From: G020348185 sp964525045
GTDB taxonomy: Bacteria > Nitrospirota > Nitrospiria > Nitrospirales > UBA8639
Assembly (NCBI GenBank): GCA_964525045.1
Contig: CAZGFD010000009.1
Coordinates: 85,705 to 149,704, forward strand
Direction: 5' to 3'
Length of the DNA: 64,000 bases
Each line of letters starts with the position of its first letter. Positions within the stretch are counted from its first letter, which is position 1. Made by a program: the position numbers and the translations under genes. Positions 41,698-50,077 of this stretch are shown here, piece by piece. The notes under the pieces were generated by a model. It saw only the letters and a program-made list of their open reading frames with translations, was not told where the DNA came from and did not search any database.

Positions 41698-41896
41698 AAA
41701 TATCCAATATCGAAGAAGGAATGTCGAATCATGAAGTGTAAGGAGTGATGTATCGGATTGGATAGAATTATTTCACAGAACTTTCAGTTTCGTCATTAAA
41801 TTCAGGAGTAAATGAATCGTTCGTTGCCCAAATCAAAATCTCTCTTTTTGTTCGATATTCATTATTCCTTGTTCGGTAATCGTAATTTTTTCACTT
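41698..41896. repeat. Inverted-repeat element, ATATCGAA family (copy 2)
   Basis: The left arm (41698-41737) contains ATATCCAATATCGAAGAAGG and then AATGTCGAATCATGAAGT. The right arm (about 41850-41896) contains TTCGATATTCATTATTCC and TTGTTCGGTAATCG. The arms pair imperfectly over about 40 bp around a 110-bp centre. The left arm is nearly identical to the inverse of the right arm of the copy at 58.6 kb. It sits between the two genes of an ABC transporter. Confidence 0.75.
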
Positions 41897-41936
41897 GTTC
41901 CGGCCAAAGGAGGATGGGAACGGCCTAACCCTCTAG

Positions 41937-42911
41937 TTATTCCTTGTTGAGAGATTCCTCCTGGATGGAGTGTCCGGTGTAGGCAATAAAGACATCGTCG
42001 AGTCGAGGGCGATGATATTCAACCCCATCGAGACGACAACCGACTCGACTGGTGGCCTCAATGATGGCGGGGAGGGCTTTCTCGGGTGAATCCACCCGGA
42101 TATCAAGTCCGTTGGGTTTAGATTGGAGTGAACGGATGAACGGAAAGCTTTGGAGTTCACCGGAAAGCTTGGCCAGTATCGTCGGGTCGGGTTCGTGGAG
42201 GGTCAAAGATACGCCGTCTCCCCCTAGGCCCGCTTTTAATTCTTTGGGGGAGCCGGTCGCCCGGATGCGCCCGTCATCGATAATGGCGATTCGGTCACAG
42301 AGTTGGTCGGCTTCGTCGAGATAATTCGTGGTCATGACGATCGTGATGCCCTGGTCCCGAAGCCGACGCACATAATCCCATATATTCAGTCGGCTCTGAA
42401 CGTCAAGCCCCAAAGTGGGTTCATCGAGAAACAATATTCGGGGACTGGGAAGGAGACCACAGGCAATATCGAGTTTTCGTTTCATGCCACCTGAATAGGT
42501 TTTGGCCACGCGGTCCGCATGGCCTTCTAAATCGACCAACTTTAACAGCTCTCCGATGCGACGGATTGATTCATCTTTTGGAAGATGATACAGGTCACCC
42601 AAAAGCAACAAGTGCTCTCTTCCGGTCAGAAATCGGTCAATAGCCCGTTCTTGGGGAACATATCCGATAAGACGACGAACAGTATCAGCCTCCGTGAGGA
42701 CATCATGACCCAAAATCGTAGCCTGACCGCTCGTCGGTTTTAAGGTCGTGATCAGAATTCGAAGCGTGGTACTTTTCCCGGCACCGTTTGGCCCCAACAG
42801 CCCAAAAATTTCTCCAGCATGAACGGTCAGCGAGAGATCCTGAACCGCTACGACACCATCATAGGTTTTCCCTAAGCCAGTGACTTCAATGGCAACAGAG
42901 GAACCCGTCAT
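41937..42911 (-). CDS. ABC transporter ATP-binding protein (DrrA type)
   Basis: A 324-aa ATPase with GPNGAGKST (Walker A, about 40-48), TYSGGMKRKLDIA (signature), ILFLDEPTLGLD (Walker B) and the switch His region (TTNYLDEAD). The C-terminal extension (about 230-310) is the regulatory domain typical of the DrrA/Nod subfamily. Its ATG begins 2 bp after the stop of the Lon-domain gene. It pairs with the permease downstream. Confidence 0.92.
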   Translation of the reverse strand: MTGSSVAIEVTGLGKTYDGVVAVQDLSLTVHAGEIFGLLGPNGAGKSTTLRILITTLKPTSGQATILGHDVLTEADTVRRLIGYVPQERAIDRFLTGREHLLLLGDLYHLPKDESIRRIGELLKLVDLEGHADRVAKTYSGGMKRKLDIACGLLPSPRILFLDEPTLGLDVQSRLNIWDYVRRLRDQGITIVMTTNYLDEADQLCDRIAIIDDGRIRATGSPKELKAGLGGDGVSLTLHEPDPTILAKLSGELQSFPFIRSLQSKPNGLDIRVDSPEKALPAIIEATSRVGCRLDGVEYHRPRLDDVFIAYTGHSIQEESLNKE

Positions 42912-42913
42912 GA

Positions 42914-43576
42914 TTATCCTTGAGCCGGAGACTGAAGGTTGGGGAGTTTGAACCGGATAAGTTCGGTTAATCGGCGGGTGTGTTGAAGAAGATTTTCAGA
43001 TTCGAGCAAAAATTGTTTTTCTACCGTTGTGAAGTCTAAGCCTGCCGACAAACTATTCACGAGGGTCTGGTCGCAGAGTTTTCCGGACGCGATGATCTGA
43101 CATAAGTCATGAGCCTTTTTCGACTCTAAGTACCGTTCAGCTGATTCCATGAGTGTACCCCGAAGGGTCATGTCCAGCTTCTCCCCTTCCTGACTTGATA
43201 ACAGATTCACTTTAGCTTGCCGGTAACTGGTGTCCACCGTCTGTTCCAGATAGGTGCAACGCCGCAGTCCTTTCAATACAATGTTATAACGACCGTCGGA
43301 CAAGGGATTGACGCTCACCAATTGGCCCACACACCCTAACTCAAATATGGGAGGCGTGTCGTGGTAATGGTCTTCCCATCCGTCTTTCAGCAACGCCATG
43401 CCAATACATTCCTCCGTTGAAGCGGCGTCCTCAACCATTTTCCGATACCGAGGTTCAAAAATATGCAAGGGTAGGTAGGTATAGGGGAAAAAAACCACGT
43501 TGGGCAAGGGAAAAATAGGAAGGACTTCTGGAATGGGGACAATATGCGAACTTGCGGAAGCGGCTTCGGAGGACAT
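42914..43576 (-). CDS. Lon substrate-binding-domain protein
   Basis: A 220-aa protein made of the LON N-terminal domain alone: PIFPLPNVVFFPYTYLPLHIFEPRYRKM (split over about 18-46) and GRYNIVLKGLRRC near 97, followed by a helical part. There is no ATPase or protease domain, so it is not a Lon protease. Free-standing LON-domain proteins are common and some are annotated as peptidase S16; their role is unclear, with peptide binding likely. It is the first gene of the Lon/ABC transporter set. Confidence 0.87.
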   Translation of the reverse strand: MSSEAASASSHIVPIPEVLPIFPLPNVVFFPYTYLPLHIFEPRYRKMVEDAASTEECIGMALLKDGWEDHYHDTPPIFELGCVGQLVSVNPLSDGRYNIVLKGLRRCTYLEQTVDTSYRQAKVNLLSSQEGEKLDMTLRGTLMESAERYLESKKAHDLCQIIASGKLCDQTLVNSLSAGLDFTTVEKQFLLESENLLQHTRRLTELIRFKLPNLQSPAQG

Positions 43577-43747
43577 GGGGTACGATAGCCGAGGATTTTT
43601 GGAAATGTCAACGGCATTCTCTCACACCACGGATTCAGAAAAATTTCGAAATCCCGCGTGAGACAAGGGGTTTGCGTTGGCTTCAGCCGCGTGGTATAAG
43701 CCCAATCAATTCAGACCCAATAAACGCACCTTCTTTCAAGGATAGCC

Positions 43748-44914
43748 GTGATTTGGTTACATTGTCCTCGTTGGTTACGTTCCTTGACCTGGAGTTTAAT
43801 CGGAAGTGCAACTGGAATCACCCTCACCTTTACTCCCCTCTTGGCCGCTGAGCGGGAACTGGCATCTCCGCCAATCTTCAAACAAGCTCTTCCCGGCTAC
43901 GAATTCGCCTTCCCTCGCGATCATGGATCACACGACCTTTTTTTAACCGAATGGTGGTACTTCACCGGTCATTTGTTGGCCACCGACGGTGAGCGTTTTG
44001 GCTATGAGCTCACGTTCTTTCGGCGCGCCCTGGAAGATCCACAAGTGTGGAGGAACCCATCACGCTGGGCCTTTCGTCAGTTGTACTTTGCTCATTTGGC
44101 TCTGACGGAGGTGGACAACGAGCGATTTCGCTTTGCCGAGAAAATTAGCCGGGCGGGCTTAGGAAAAGCTGGTGCAACAACAGGAATGTTCCATTCCTGG
44201 ATTGACCACTGGTCTGCCGCAGCTGTCACCGCCGATCATCAGGAGTTTCACCTGCAAGCCTCCACGCTCGAATTTGGCGTTGATCTCAATGTGGCCTTGC
44301 AAAAACCTCCAATCATTCACGGCTTGGAAGGTGTCAGTCAGAAAGGAAGCCATTCAGGACAGGCGTCTCATTATTATTCTTTGACGCGCCTGGCCACCAA
44401 GGGGGTGCTTTGGGTAGATGGGGAGGAAATAGAAGTCAGTGGAACGAGTTGGATGGATCATGAATTCGGGTCGGGAAGTTTAGCCGAAGGATTGATCGGT
44501 TGGGACTGGTTCAGCATTCAGCTTGAATCAGGATATGAAATCATGGCTTACTGGCTTCGACGGGAAGATGGAACATTTGACGCCGTGTCCAGCGGAACAC
44601 TGGTGGCTCCGGACGGGGGGTGGCATCATTTGGACCAAAACGATCTGAAATTGAACGTTCTCGAACATTGGCAAAGCCAGGAGAGCGGAGCTCGATATCC
44701 AAGTCGATGGACTCTCACGATCATACCTTTTGGTATACATTTAAACATTGTTCCTCATCTCCCTGATCAGGAGCTTCGAACCACCAAGAGTACACAGATC
44801 ACCTACTGGGAAGGGGCTGTAGAGGTGGAGGGACTGTCCGGGAATGATCCGGTTACCGGAATGGGATATGTCGAATTGACGGGTTATGCGGAGCCCTATA
44901 GGCCAGGATTATAA
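43748..44914 (+). CDS. CrtC/AttH-like lipocalin-fold protein (COG5621)
   Basis: A 388-aa exported protein. A signal peptide or anchor (about residues 10-34) is followed by the two lipocalin-like domains of the carotenoid 1,2-hydratase/AttH superfamily: FLTEWWYFTGHLLATDGERFGYELTFFRR split near 60-90, and SGTSWMDHEFGSGSL near 238 in the middle. CrtC hydrates acyclic carotenoids, but many exported members (predicted secreted hydrolases) have no known substrate. In other bacteria such a gene often accompanies an ABC exporter, and an ABC exporter is encoded divergently here. The start is GTG 43748. Confidence 0.8.
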   Translation: MIWLHCPRWLRSLTWSLIGSATGITLTFTPLLAAERELASPPIFKQALPGYEFAFPRDHGSHDLFLTEWWYFTGHLLATDGERFGYELTFFRRALEDPQVWRNPSRWAFRQLYFAHLALTEVDNERFRFAEKISRAGLGKAGATTGMFHSWIDHWSAAAVTADHQEFHLQASTLEFGVDLNVALQKPPIIHGLEGVSQKGSHSGQASHYYSLTRLATKGVLWVDGEEIEVSGTSWMDHEFGSGSLAEGLIGWDWFSIQLESGYEIMAYWLRREDGTFDAVSSGTLVAPDGGWHHLDQNDLKLNVLEHWQSQESGARYPSRWTLTIIPFGIHLNIVPHLPDQELRTTKSTQITYWEGAVEVEGLSGNDPVTGMGYVELTGYAEPYRPGL

Positions 44915-44950
44915 TCCCCAACCTTATGTGGGAAGGTATTGGGAGAAAGG

Positions 44951-45141
44951 TAATATCGAATATCGAACAAGGAATTATGAATATCGAAGAATGAGATGCA
45001 AGAAGATTCCTTTGCTGCCGATTCATTGAATCATGATTAGGATCATTTGATTTCGGTTTTAGGTAAATGCTTTTCCGCGAGCAGAGGAATCGCTGCAAAA
45101 CGTCGTAATTGGATATTCGGTGTTCGAAATTGGATATTTTT
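44951..45141. repeat. Inverted-repeat element, ATATCGAA family (copy 3)
   Basis: The left arm (44951-44990) contains AATATCGAATATCGAACAAG and GAATTATGAATATCGAAG. The right arm (45103-45141) contains AATTGGATATTC and TTCGAAATTGGATATTT. Together they span about 190 bp. It ends 1 bp before the ATG of the BNR-repeat lipoprotein gene, so the element probably supplies that gene's leader. Confidence 0.72.
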
Positions 45142-45142
45142 T

Positions 45143-46180
45143 ATGAAGAATCTATTGCGTAGGACATGGTGGTTTTTATTGCTCATCGGCGTAGCCTTCG
45201 CTGCCTGTGGGCAAAGAAGCGATACGGTTGTGGCTATTGAGTTGCATCCCACTAAGCCGAACATTCTGTATATCGCCACGGACGAAGCGGTCTATAAATC
45301 GAGTGATACGGGAGCAACCTGGAAGCGCTTGAACGGGGAATTGGCGCGAACCCGGGTCATCAGTTTGGCAATTGACCCCCAGTTGTCGGCTAATGTTTTC
45401 GCCGGGACCAATGGAGATGGCACATACAAAAGTCCTGACGGGGGGCGCAATTGGCATCAATTTAACGCTGGACAACAGAAAGGCACGATTTCTGCCATTG
45501 TGAATCAGGTCGTCTTCAACCCTTTGGGAAGTGAAACCGTCTATGCTGCCACCACCGTTGGGGTATTTCGAAGTAGTGATGGCGGTCGAACCTGGACTGA
45601 GCGCATGGGGGGGATGACGGAAATTAATTTTGTGGTCGCCTTGGCCATTGATCCGGCTCATCCCAACATCATGTATGCTGGAACAACGGGGGGCGTCTAT
45701 CGTACGAAGAATGCAACAGAAAGTTGGGAGAAAATCACGAAAGGCATGGTGGCTTTTGATGCCAAGATGGCTTCCATGGCGTTAGGGGTCAATCGTATTG
45801 TGATTGATGGAAACAACCCGGACATTGTGTATGCCGGGACGACGCAAGGATTATTTAAAAGTACGAATCAGGGTGATCAATGGACCAAAGTGGGGAAGGC
45901 ATTGAACGGCGTCTACATCAGCGAAATTCAACTGGATCCGATCCATTCGCAAATCGTGTATCTTGCCACCAGCGGGGGGGTGCAAAAAAGTATCGATGGC
46001 GGGAATACCTGGGAGCGGAAGAATTCGGGCATCCAAGCCACGAGCATTCGCAGTATTCGGATGAGTCCCCAGGATCAAAACATTCTTTATGCCGGTACAA
46101 ATGGGGGCGGACTGTATCGAACGGTGAATGGAGGAGAGACTTGGAGTCGTTTACCTCTGACGCCATCCGGTTCACTGTAA
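45143..46180 (+). CDS. BNR/Asp-box beta-propeller lipoprotein
   Basis: Start placed at ATG 45143 (MKNLLRRTWWFLLL), because a lipoprotein signal follows directly with a lipobox ending AFAAC. An upstream in-frame ATG would only add translated repeat sequence. The mature 325 residues hold six Asp-box turns (SSDTGATWKRL, SPDGGRNWHQF, SSDGGRTWTER, STNQGDQWTKV, SIDGGNTWERK, TVNGGETWSRL), which predict a beta-propeller like Ycf48 or sortilin/sialidase-type proteins. Function could be assembly of a membrane complex or binding of glycans; the sequence does not decide. Confidence 0.85.
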   Translation: MKNLLRRTWWFLLLIGVAFAACGQRSDTVVAIELHPTKPNILYIATDEAVYKSSDTGATWKRLNGELARTRVISLAIDPQLSANVFAGTNGDGTYKSPDGGRNWHQFNAGQQKGTISAIVNQVVFNPLGSETVYAATTVGVFRSSDGGRTWTERMGGMTEINFVVALAIDPAHPNIMYAGTTGGVYRTKNATESWEKITKGMVAFDAKMASMALGVNRIVIDGNNPDIVYAGTTQGLFKSTNQGDQWTKVGKALNGVYISEIQLDPIHSQIVYLATSGGVQKSIDGGNTWERKNSGIQATSIRSIRMSPQDQNILYAGTNGGGLYRTVNGGETWSRLPLTPSGSL

Positions 46181-46778
46181 TCCGCACATGTTCATTCCGG
46201 ATATTTTCCCAGGGGGCTGTGTACAGACAGACGACGGATTCTTACAGAACCCCGTTGAATGGTACTCCCGGGCCTTCCTGGCGTATTCTTTCTAGTTGCT
46301 CCGAAAAGGAAATTATGTTACCGAATATTCAATAGGTTACATCAAATTTGGTAGAATCTGTATGAAAAGATGAGGTTTTCCGCAAGGCAGGGTTTTGCGT
46401 CAAGGCCAAAAAGACTTTACAATTCCTCTACATTCTGAATTCAGGATTTCTCCAAAAATTCCAATTTAATGTCCCTCGGTGTTTTAGCACTCAAATCCCT
46501 GCAACGTCACCGATAGGTCAGAAGATAATTTCGTCAAGGGTGCCTTGGAGGAAGACCACGGTTACCTCGCAATTCTTTGCGTATTCGATCTCAAAATTTT
46601 TCACTTTCGATTTAGCCCAGAGGATGAACATTGTCACGGTCGTTTCGCCTTGTTGGGCAACCCAAGGTCTAAACGATTATGCCGACCCCTCTTATGAAGA
46701 AGAGAGTTCTGCGGCAAGGAGCCCTAAGAGGCCGATGAGACCAAAACGTTCAAGTTGGTCTGAATGGCTGGGGTTGGC
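46181..46778. other. About 600-bp gap without recognisable gene
   Basis: Short open stretches exist on both strands, including an 82-codon one from 46540 that would encode an SPKRPMRPKRSSW-like basic tail. None has a ribosome site or a family phrase. I found no clear promoter, terminator or repeat. The 5' regulatory region of the Sel1 lipoprotein gene should lie at its right end. Confidence 0.4.
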
Positions 46779-48599
46779 ATGCGGTTAAAAGATTTTTTGC
46801 TCTATCTTCTTGCCCTCGCTCTTATCATGAGCGGCTGTGCCAGCCGCAATCCTGATCCCCCCCATTTTGGTTGGTACTTGAACGGTGTCCGCGTTCCCGA
46901 TACCTCATGGCGGGGCCACAATGGCCCGTTTCTGGCAGAAATGATCGTAACCGACAATTCGAGGGGTCTGAATGAATTTTGGGACCTCGAATCTGCGGAC
47001 CTCCCCGCTCCTCAGCTGGAAGAAGCCGCTCCAGGGACCCAGCTGGAGGCGGTGGTGGTCCTGGGCCGGTGCGAACCGGATACTTACGGGAACTGTAATG
47101 TATGGGGAGCGGCATCCGTCACAACCACTGAAGGTAGGGTCGTGATTGATCAACAGCGGATCTCCCTCTGGGAAGCCCCCCCTCCCCCCGAGGATTCACT
47201 TGGGGTTTCAAAAAATGGAGTGCCCCTGACCGTCCAGGATTTTGCCGGTACATATGGGATCCGTATTGTGGTGACAGATCTGGTTGCTCAACGAACGGTT
47301 GACCTCTCCTATGAGCTTCCCGTCCCAACAGGGACGGATGCCGATGATGTACTTCGTACGGTTCGCCAGAGGGCGACCGAGGGCGTCCCAGAAGCCCAAT
47401 ATCTTCTTGGATTTAGATATGAGGAGGGTCTCGGCGTCCCCCAGGATTATACTGAGGCGAGGCAGTGGTATTTTCAATCTGCCAATCAGGGGAATGTCCT
47501 GGCACAAGTTCATCTGGGGATGTTGTATGACGAGGGGCTTGGCGGGCCGGAAGATTATCAACGGGCGCACGTATGGTATTTGAAAGCGGCCAAACAAGAA
47601 AATGTCACGGCGCAGGTTCTTCTCGGAAGGTTGTATGAACAGGGGCTGGACCGTCCACCGGATTATTCCAAAGCGCGTCAGTGGTTTATGGTCGCGGCTG
47701 CAAAAGGGAACCCCGTTGCGCAAAGGAATCTGGGGAAGCTGTATGCTCAGGGGCTGGGTGGGCTAAAAGATTTTACAGAGGCGCTTCGCTGGTTTAGAAA
47801 AGCCGCTGCACAGGGGGATGTCGAAGCTCAAATTCAAATGGGGATTCTCTGGGAGAATGGCCAGGGAGTGACCAAAAATTATGTAAAAGCTCGAGCTTGG
47901 TATTCGAAAGCGGCTATGCAAGGGGAGGCTAAAGCCCAGAACTATATTGGAGTTTTATTTAACAAGGGGTTGGGAGTTCCTAAAGATTACGAAAAGGCCC
48001 GCCGGTGGTATGAAAAAGCCGCGGCACAAGGTAATGCCGCAGCCCAAACCAATCTTGGGATTCTCTATGAACTTGGGTTGGGAGTGCCGCAAAATTATAT
48101 AAAGGCACGTGAGTGGTATTTCAAAGCCGCCACCCAGGGGGATGCAAGAGGCCAAAGCAATCTCGGGTATTTGTATGCCCAAGGCCTGGGGGTCCCGCAA
48201 GATTATGCAAAAGCGCGCGAGTGGTATCTAAAAGCGGCGGCGCAAGGGGATGCGGGGGTTCAAAATTACCTTGGAGACTTGTATAGCCAGGGGCTAGGTG
48301 GGAAAAAAGATCCGGTGAGAGCACGGGCGTGGTACCTTCGGGCCGCCTCCCAGGGGGTTCCCGAAGCCCTGTTCAGTCTCGGGATGTTATATTACGAAGG
48401 CAGCGGAGTGTCGAAGGATTATGTTGAGGCCTATGCGTGGTTTAATTCTGCCGCGATCCGCGGTATCGAGAATGCCCTCCAATATCGAAACCTGGCAGGT
48501 GGACAACTTGAGCCTCCAGCCCTGAAAAGGGCCCAAGAATTAGCAAAGACGAAGGCCAAAATCTACGTGACCCCTTTTCAGGACCAACAGGGTGAATAA
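46779..48599 (+). CDS. Sel1-repeat lipoprotein with a novel N-terminal domain
   Basis: About 606 aa. A lipobox (LALIMSGC) follows the signal helix, so the protein is likely anchored in a membrane facing the periplasm. Residues about 30-195 form a beta-rich domain that I do not recognise, including GVRVPDTSW, ELEAVVV-like strands and a proline run. From about residue 205 to 570 there are ten 36-residue Sel1 repeats (for example GLGVPQDYTEARQWYFQSA). Sel1 arrays bind proteins. The start may be ATG 46764 or 46779; neither has a clear ribosome site. No partner gene is adjacent. Confidence 0.85.
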   Translation: MRLKDFLLYLLALALIMSGCASRNPDPPHFGWYLNGVRVPDTSWRGHNGPFLAEMIVTDNSRGLNEFWDLESADLPAPQLEEAAPGTQLEAVVVLGRCEPDTYGNCNVWGAASVTTTEGRVVIDQQRISLWEAPPPPEDSLGVSKNGVPLTVQDFAGTYGIRIVVTDLVAQRTVDLSYELPVPTGTDADDVLRTVRQRATEGVPEAQYLLGFRYEEGLGVPQDYTEARQWYFQSANQGNVLAQVHLGMLYDEGLGGPEDYQRAHVWYLKAAKQENVTAQVLLGRLYEQGLDRPPDYSKARQWFMVAAAKGNPVAQRNLGKLYAQGLGGLKDFTEALRWFRKAAAQGDVEAQIQMGILWENGQGVTKNYVKARAWYSKAAMQGEAKAQNYIGVLFNKGLGVPKDYEKARRWYEKAAAQGNAAAQTNLGILYELGLGVPQNYIKAREWYFKAATQGDARGQSNLGYLYAQGLGVPQDYAKAREWYLKAAAQGDAGVQNYLGDLYSQGLGGKKDPVRARAWYLRAASQGVPEALFSLGMLYYEGSGVSKDYVEAYAWFNSAAIRGIENALQYRNLAGGQLEPPALKRAQELAKTKAKIYVTPFQDQQGE

Positions 48600-48662
48600 C
48601 CGTTCTTCAAAAGAGATATTCACTTGCTGTATCGATGCTAGGGGCACAGTTCAAAAGTATTC

Positions 48663-49082
48663 TCAAATAAACAATGTGGTTTCCGACCCGGCTGTGAGTG
48701 ATAGGATGGCAGGTAAGCCCATCACCTCATCGACCCCTTTTGCTACAGTAGCGGAGTCAACCCCCATATATTCCAGCCCCGCACTGCAAGCGATTAATCG
48801 GAACTGCCCGACCTTCCGAGCCTCTTCAAACATCTCGGTGATCAGGGGCACCTTGCGTTCTTTGATCAGCCGGGCGACATCCAGAGAATGCTTTTGATAT
48901 TCAGGTGGAAAATCCAGTTCGTTCAGTCTCCCTTCTGACAATTTCTTAATGGTCCAAAACAGCAGCACGACGGTCACGTCCTTTCCCATCGCAGCGGCCG
49001 TCAACCCAAGTGTCGCGACTTGATGAAGCTTGTCATAGGTCGCGTTGTGAGAAAAAATTACGAATCGAGGCCGTTGATTCAT
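48663..49082 (-). CDS. DsrE/DsrF-like family protein, 139 aa
   Basis: A single-domain alpha/beta protein with the DsrE-fold order: FVIFSHNATYDKLHQVATLGLTAAAMG (split at about 7-33), VTVVLLFWTIKKL, and FRLIACSAGLEYMGV, where the single Cys (about residue 98) takes the place of the sulfur-carrier Cys. DsrE-like proteins carry or sense sulfane sulfur, but many have lost this role. It is distinct from the broken dsrE-like gene near 62.8 kb. It lies alone between the Sel1 gene and ricT. Confidence 0.78.
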   Translation of the reverse strand: MNQRPRFVIFSHNATYDKLHQVATLGLTAAAMGKDVTVVLLFWTIKKLSEGRLNELDFPPEYQKHSLDVARLIKERKVPLITEMFEEARKVGQFRLIACSAGLEYMGVDSATVAKGVDEVMGLPAILSLTAGSETTLFI

Positions 49083-49184
49083 ACATTCACCATTTGGAAA
49101 TTCCTACCGCATTTTTAGGATCTCAGAGTCGAAAGGGTCTTTTCCCACGTTAACTGGCCAGCCTCATATAGTCAGGGGGGCCTC

Positions 49185-49922
49185 TTACGTTCTGGGACTT
49201 TTATTCCGGGAAAGGTGTATCAGCGGTTGAGTGCGTCGGGTGAGGGACCACCCCTCTTCTTCGAACAGCAAGCAGCATTTGAGGCGACCGCAGACCCCAA
49301 TGCGATGGCTGTCTATGCCAGAATACGAGGCGTCGTCCCGCCAACCCTTTGGATTGATAGGTTTAAAGTCGGTCAAGAAACTGGCGCAACACAAAATAAG
49401 CCCACAGGTGTCGACCCCGCTAAGTCTTGCGGCTTCTTCCCTCGTAGAAATTTGACGCATTTCGATACGGCATCCGAACCGCCGGGCTAAGTCTTTGACC
49501 AATTGACGAAAATCAATCCGGCTTTCAGCCGTATAGGTGAAGGTTAACGCGCGGCGCTGGAAAGAACCATAGATTTCAACGATTTTCATTTGTAATCCCA
49601 GGGCCTGGGTTCGTTCCAAAAAAAATTCATGGGCTTCGTTGACCAACCGTTGATGCCTGGCAATGGCTAGCTTGTCCTCTTCGGTAGCTTTTCGCAGGGT
49701 ATGTTTCATGACCCTCATGGGGGGGGAAAAAGGGAGTAACGTAGGCGCCTCGTACACTTTGCCAAATGTGCAATCATTCTCTAATTCCAACATGACCAAA
49801 TCCCCCACACGCACGGTGGGATCTTTTGTCCGGGATTTTTTTACCTCACCGCGATCTCTCACTTTGATCCCGATCACGGCAATTTGGTCAGGAAAGGGGC
49901 CTTCTACTTCGAGGTCGGTCAT
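49185..49922 (-). CDS. ricT: PSP1-domain protein, RicT/YaaT family
   Basis: The start at 49922 (MTDLEVEGPF) is chosen for AAAGGA 7 nt upstream. The 245-aa protein has the cysteine clusters of the family: DTCGLILCCASFL near 178 and GVCGRLKCCLLFE near 216. In Bacillus, RicT with RicA and RicF binds [4Fe-4S] clusters and helps RNase Y maturation of mRNAs; other bacteria have RicT alone, often beside DNA polymerase or sulfur genes. The middle of the Cys region (PKGWRDDASYSGIDSHRI) differs from the usual KMAK-type spacer. The exact role here is unknown. Confidence 0.85.
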   Translation of the reverse strand: MTDLEVEGPFPDQIAVIGIKVRDRGEVKKSRTKDPTVRVGDLVMLELENDCTFGKVYEAPTLLPFSPPMRVMKHTLRKATEEDKLAIARHQRLVNEAHEFFLERTQALGLQMKIVEIYGSFQRRALTFTYTAESRIDFRQLVKDLARRFGCRIEMRQISTREEAARLSGVDTCGLILCCASFLTDFKPINPKGWRDDASYSGIDSHRIGVCGRLKCCLLFEEEGWSLTRRTQPLIHLSRNKSPRT

Positions 49923-50077
49923 GGATGATTCCTTTGCATCAAGCACCTATCATTAGGTCATTGTTTAGCGGATGCTTATCATACCTGACTTGGCCGAGGA
50001 GACCAAGCACTCCTCCGAATAAAAAAGCTTAGGTTTCAAGTTGGCCCTTTGAGGACGCGTGGACTTAAAAAATTTCA

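Noticed and set aside
46540..46788. 82-codon ORF before the Sel1 gene
   Set aside because: No ribosome site and overlap with the Sel1 start; residue use looks random.
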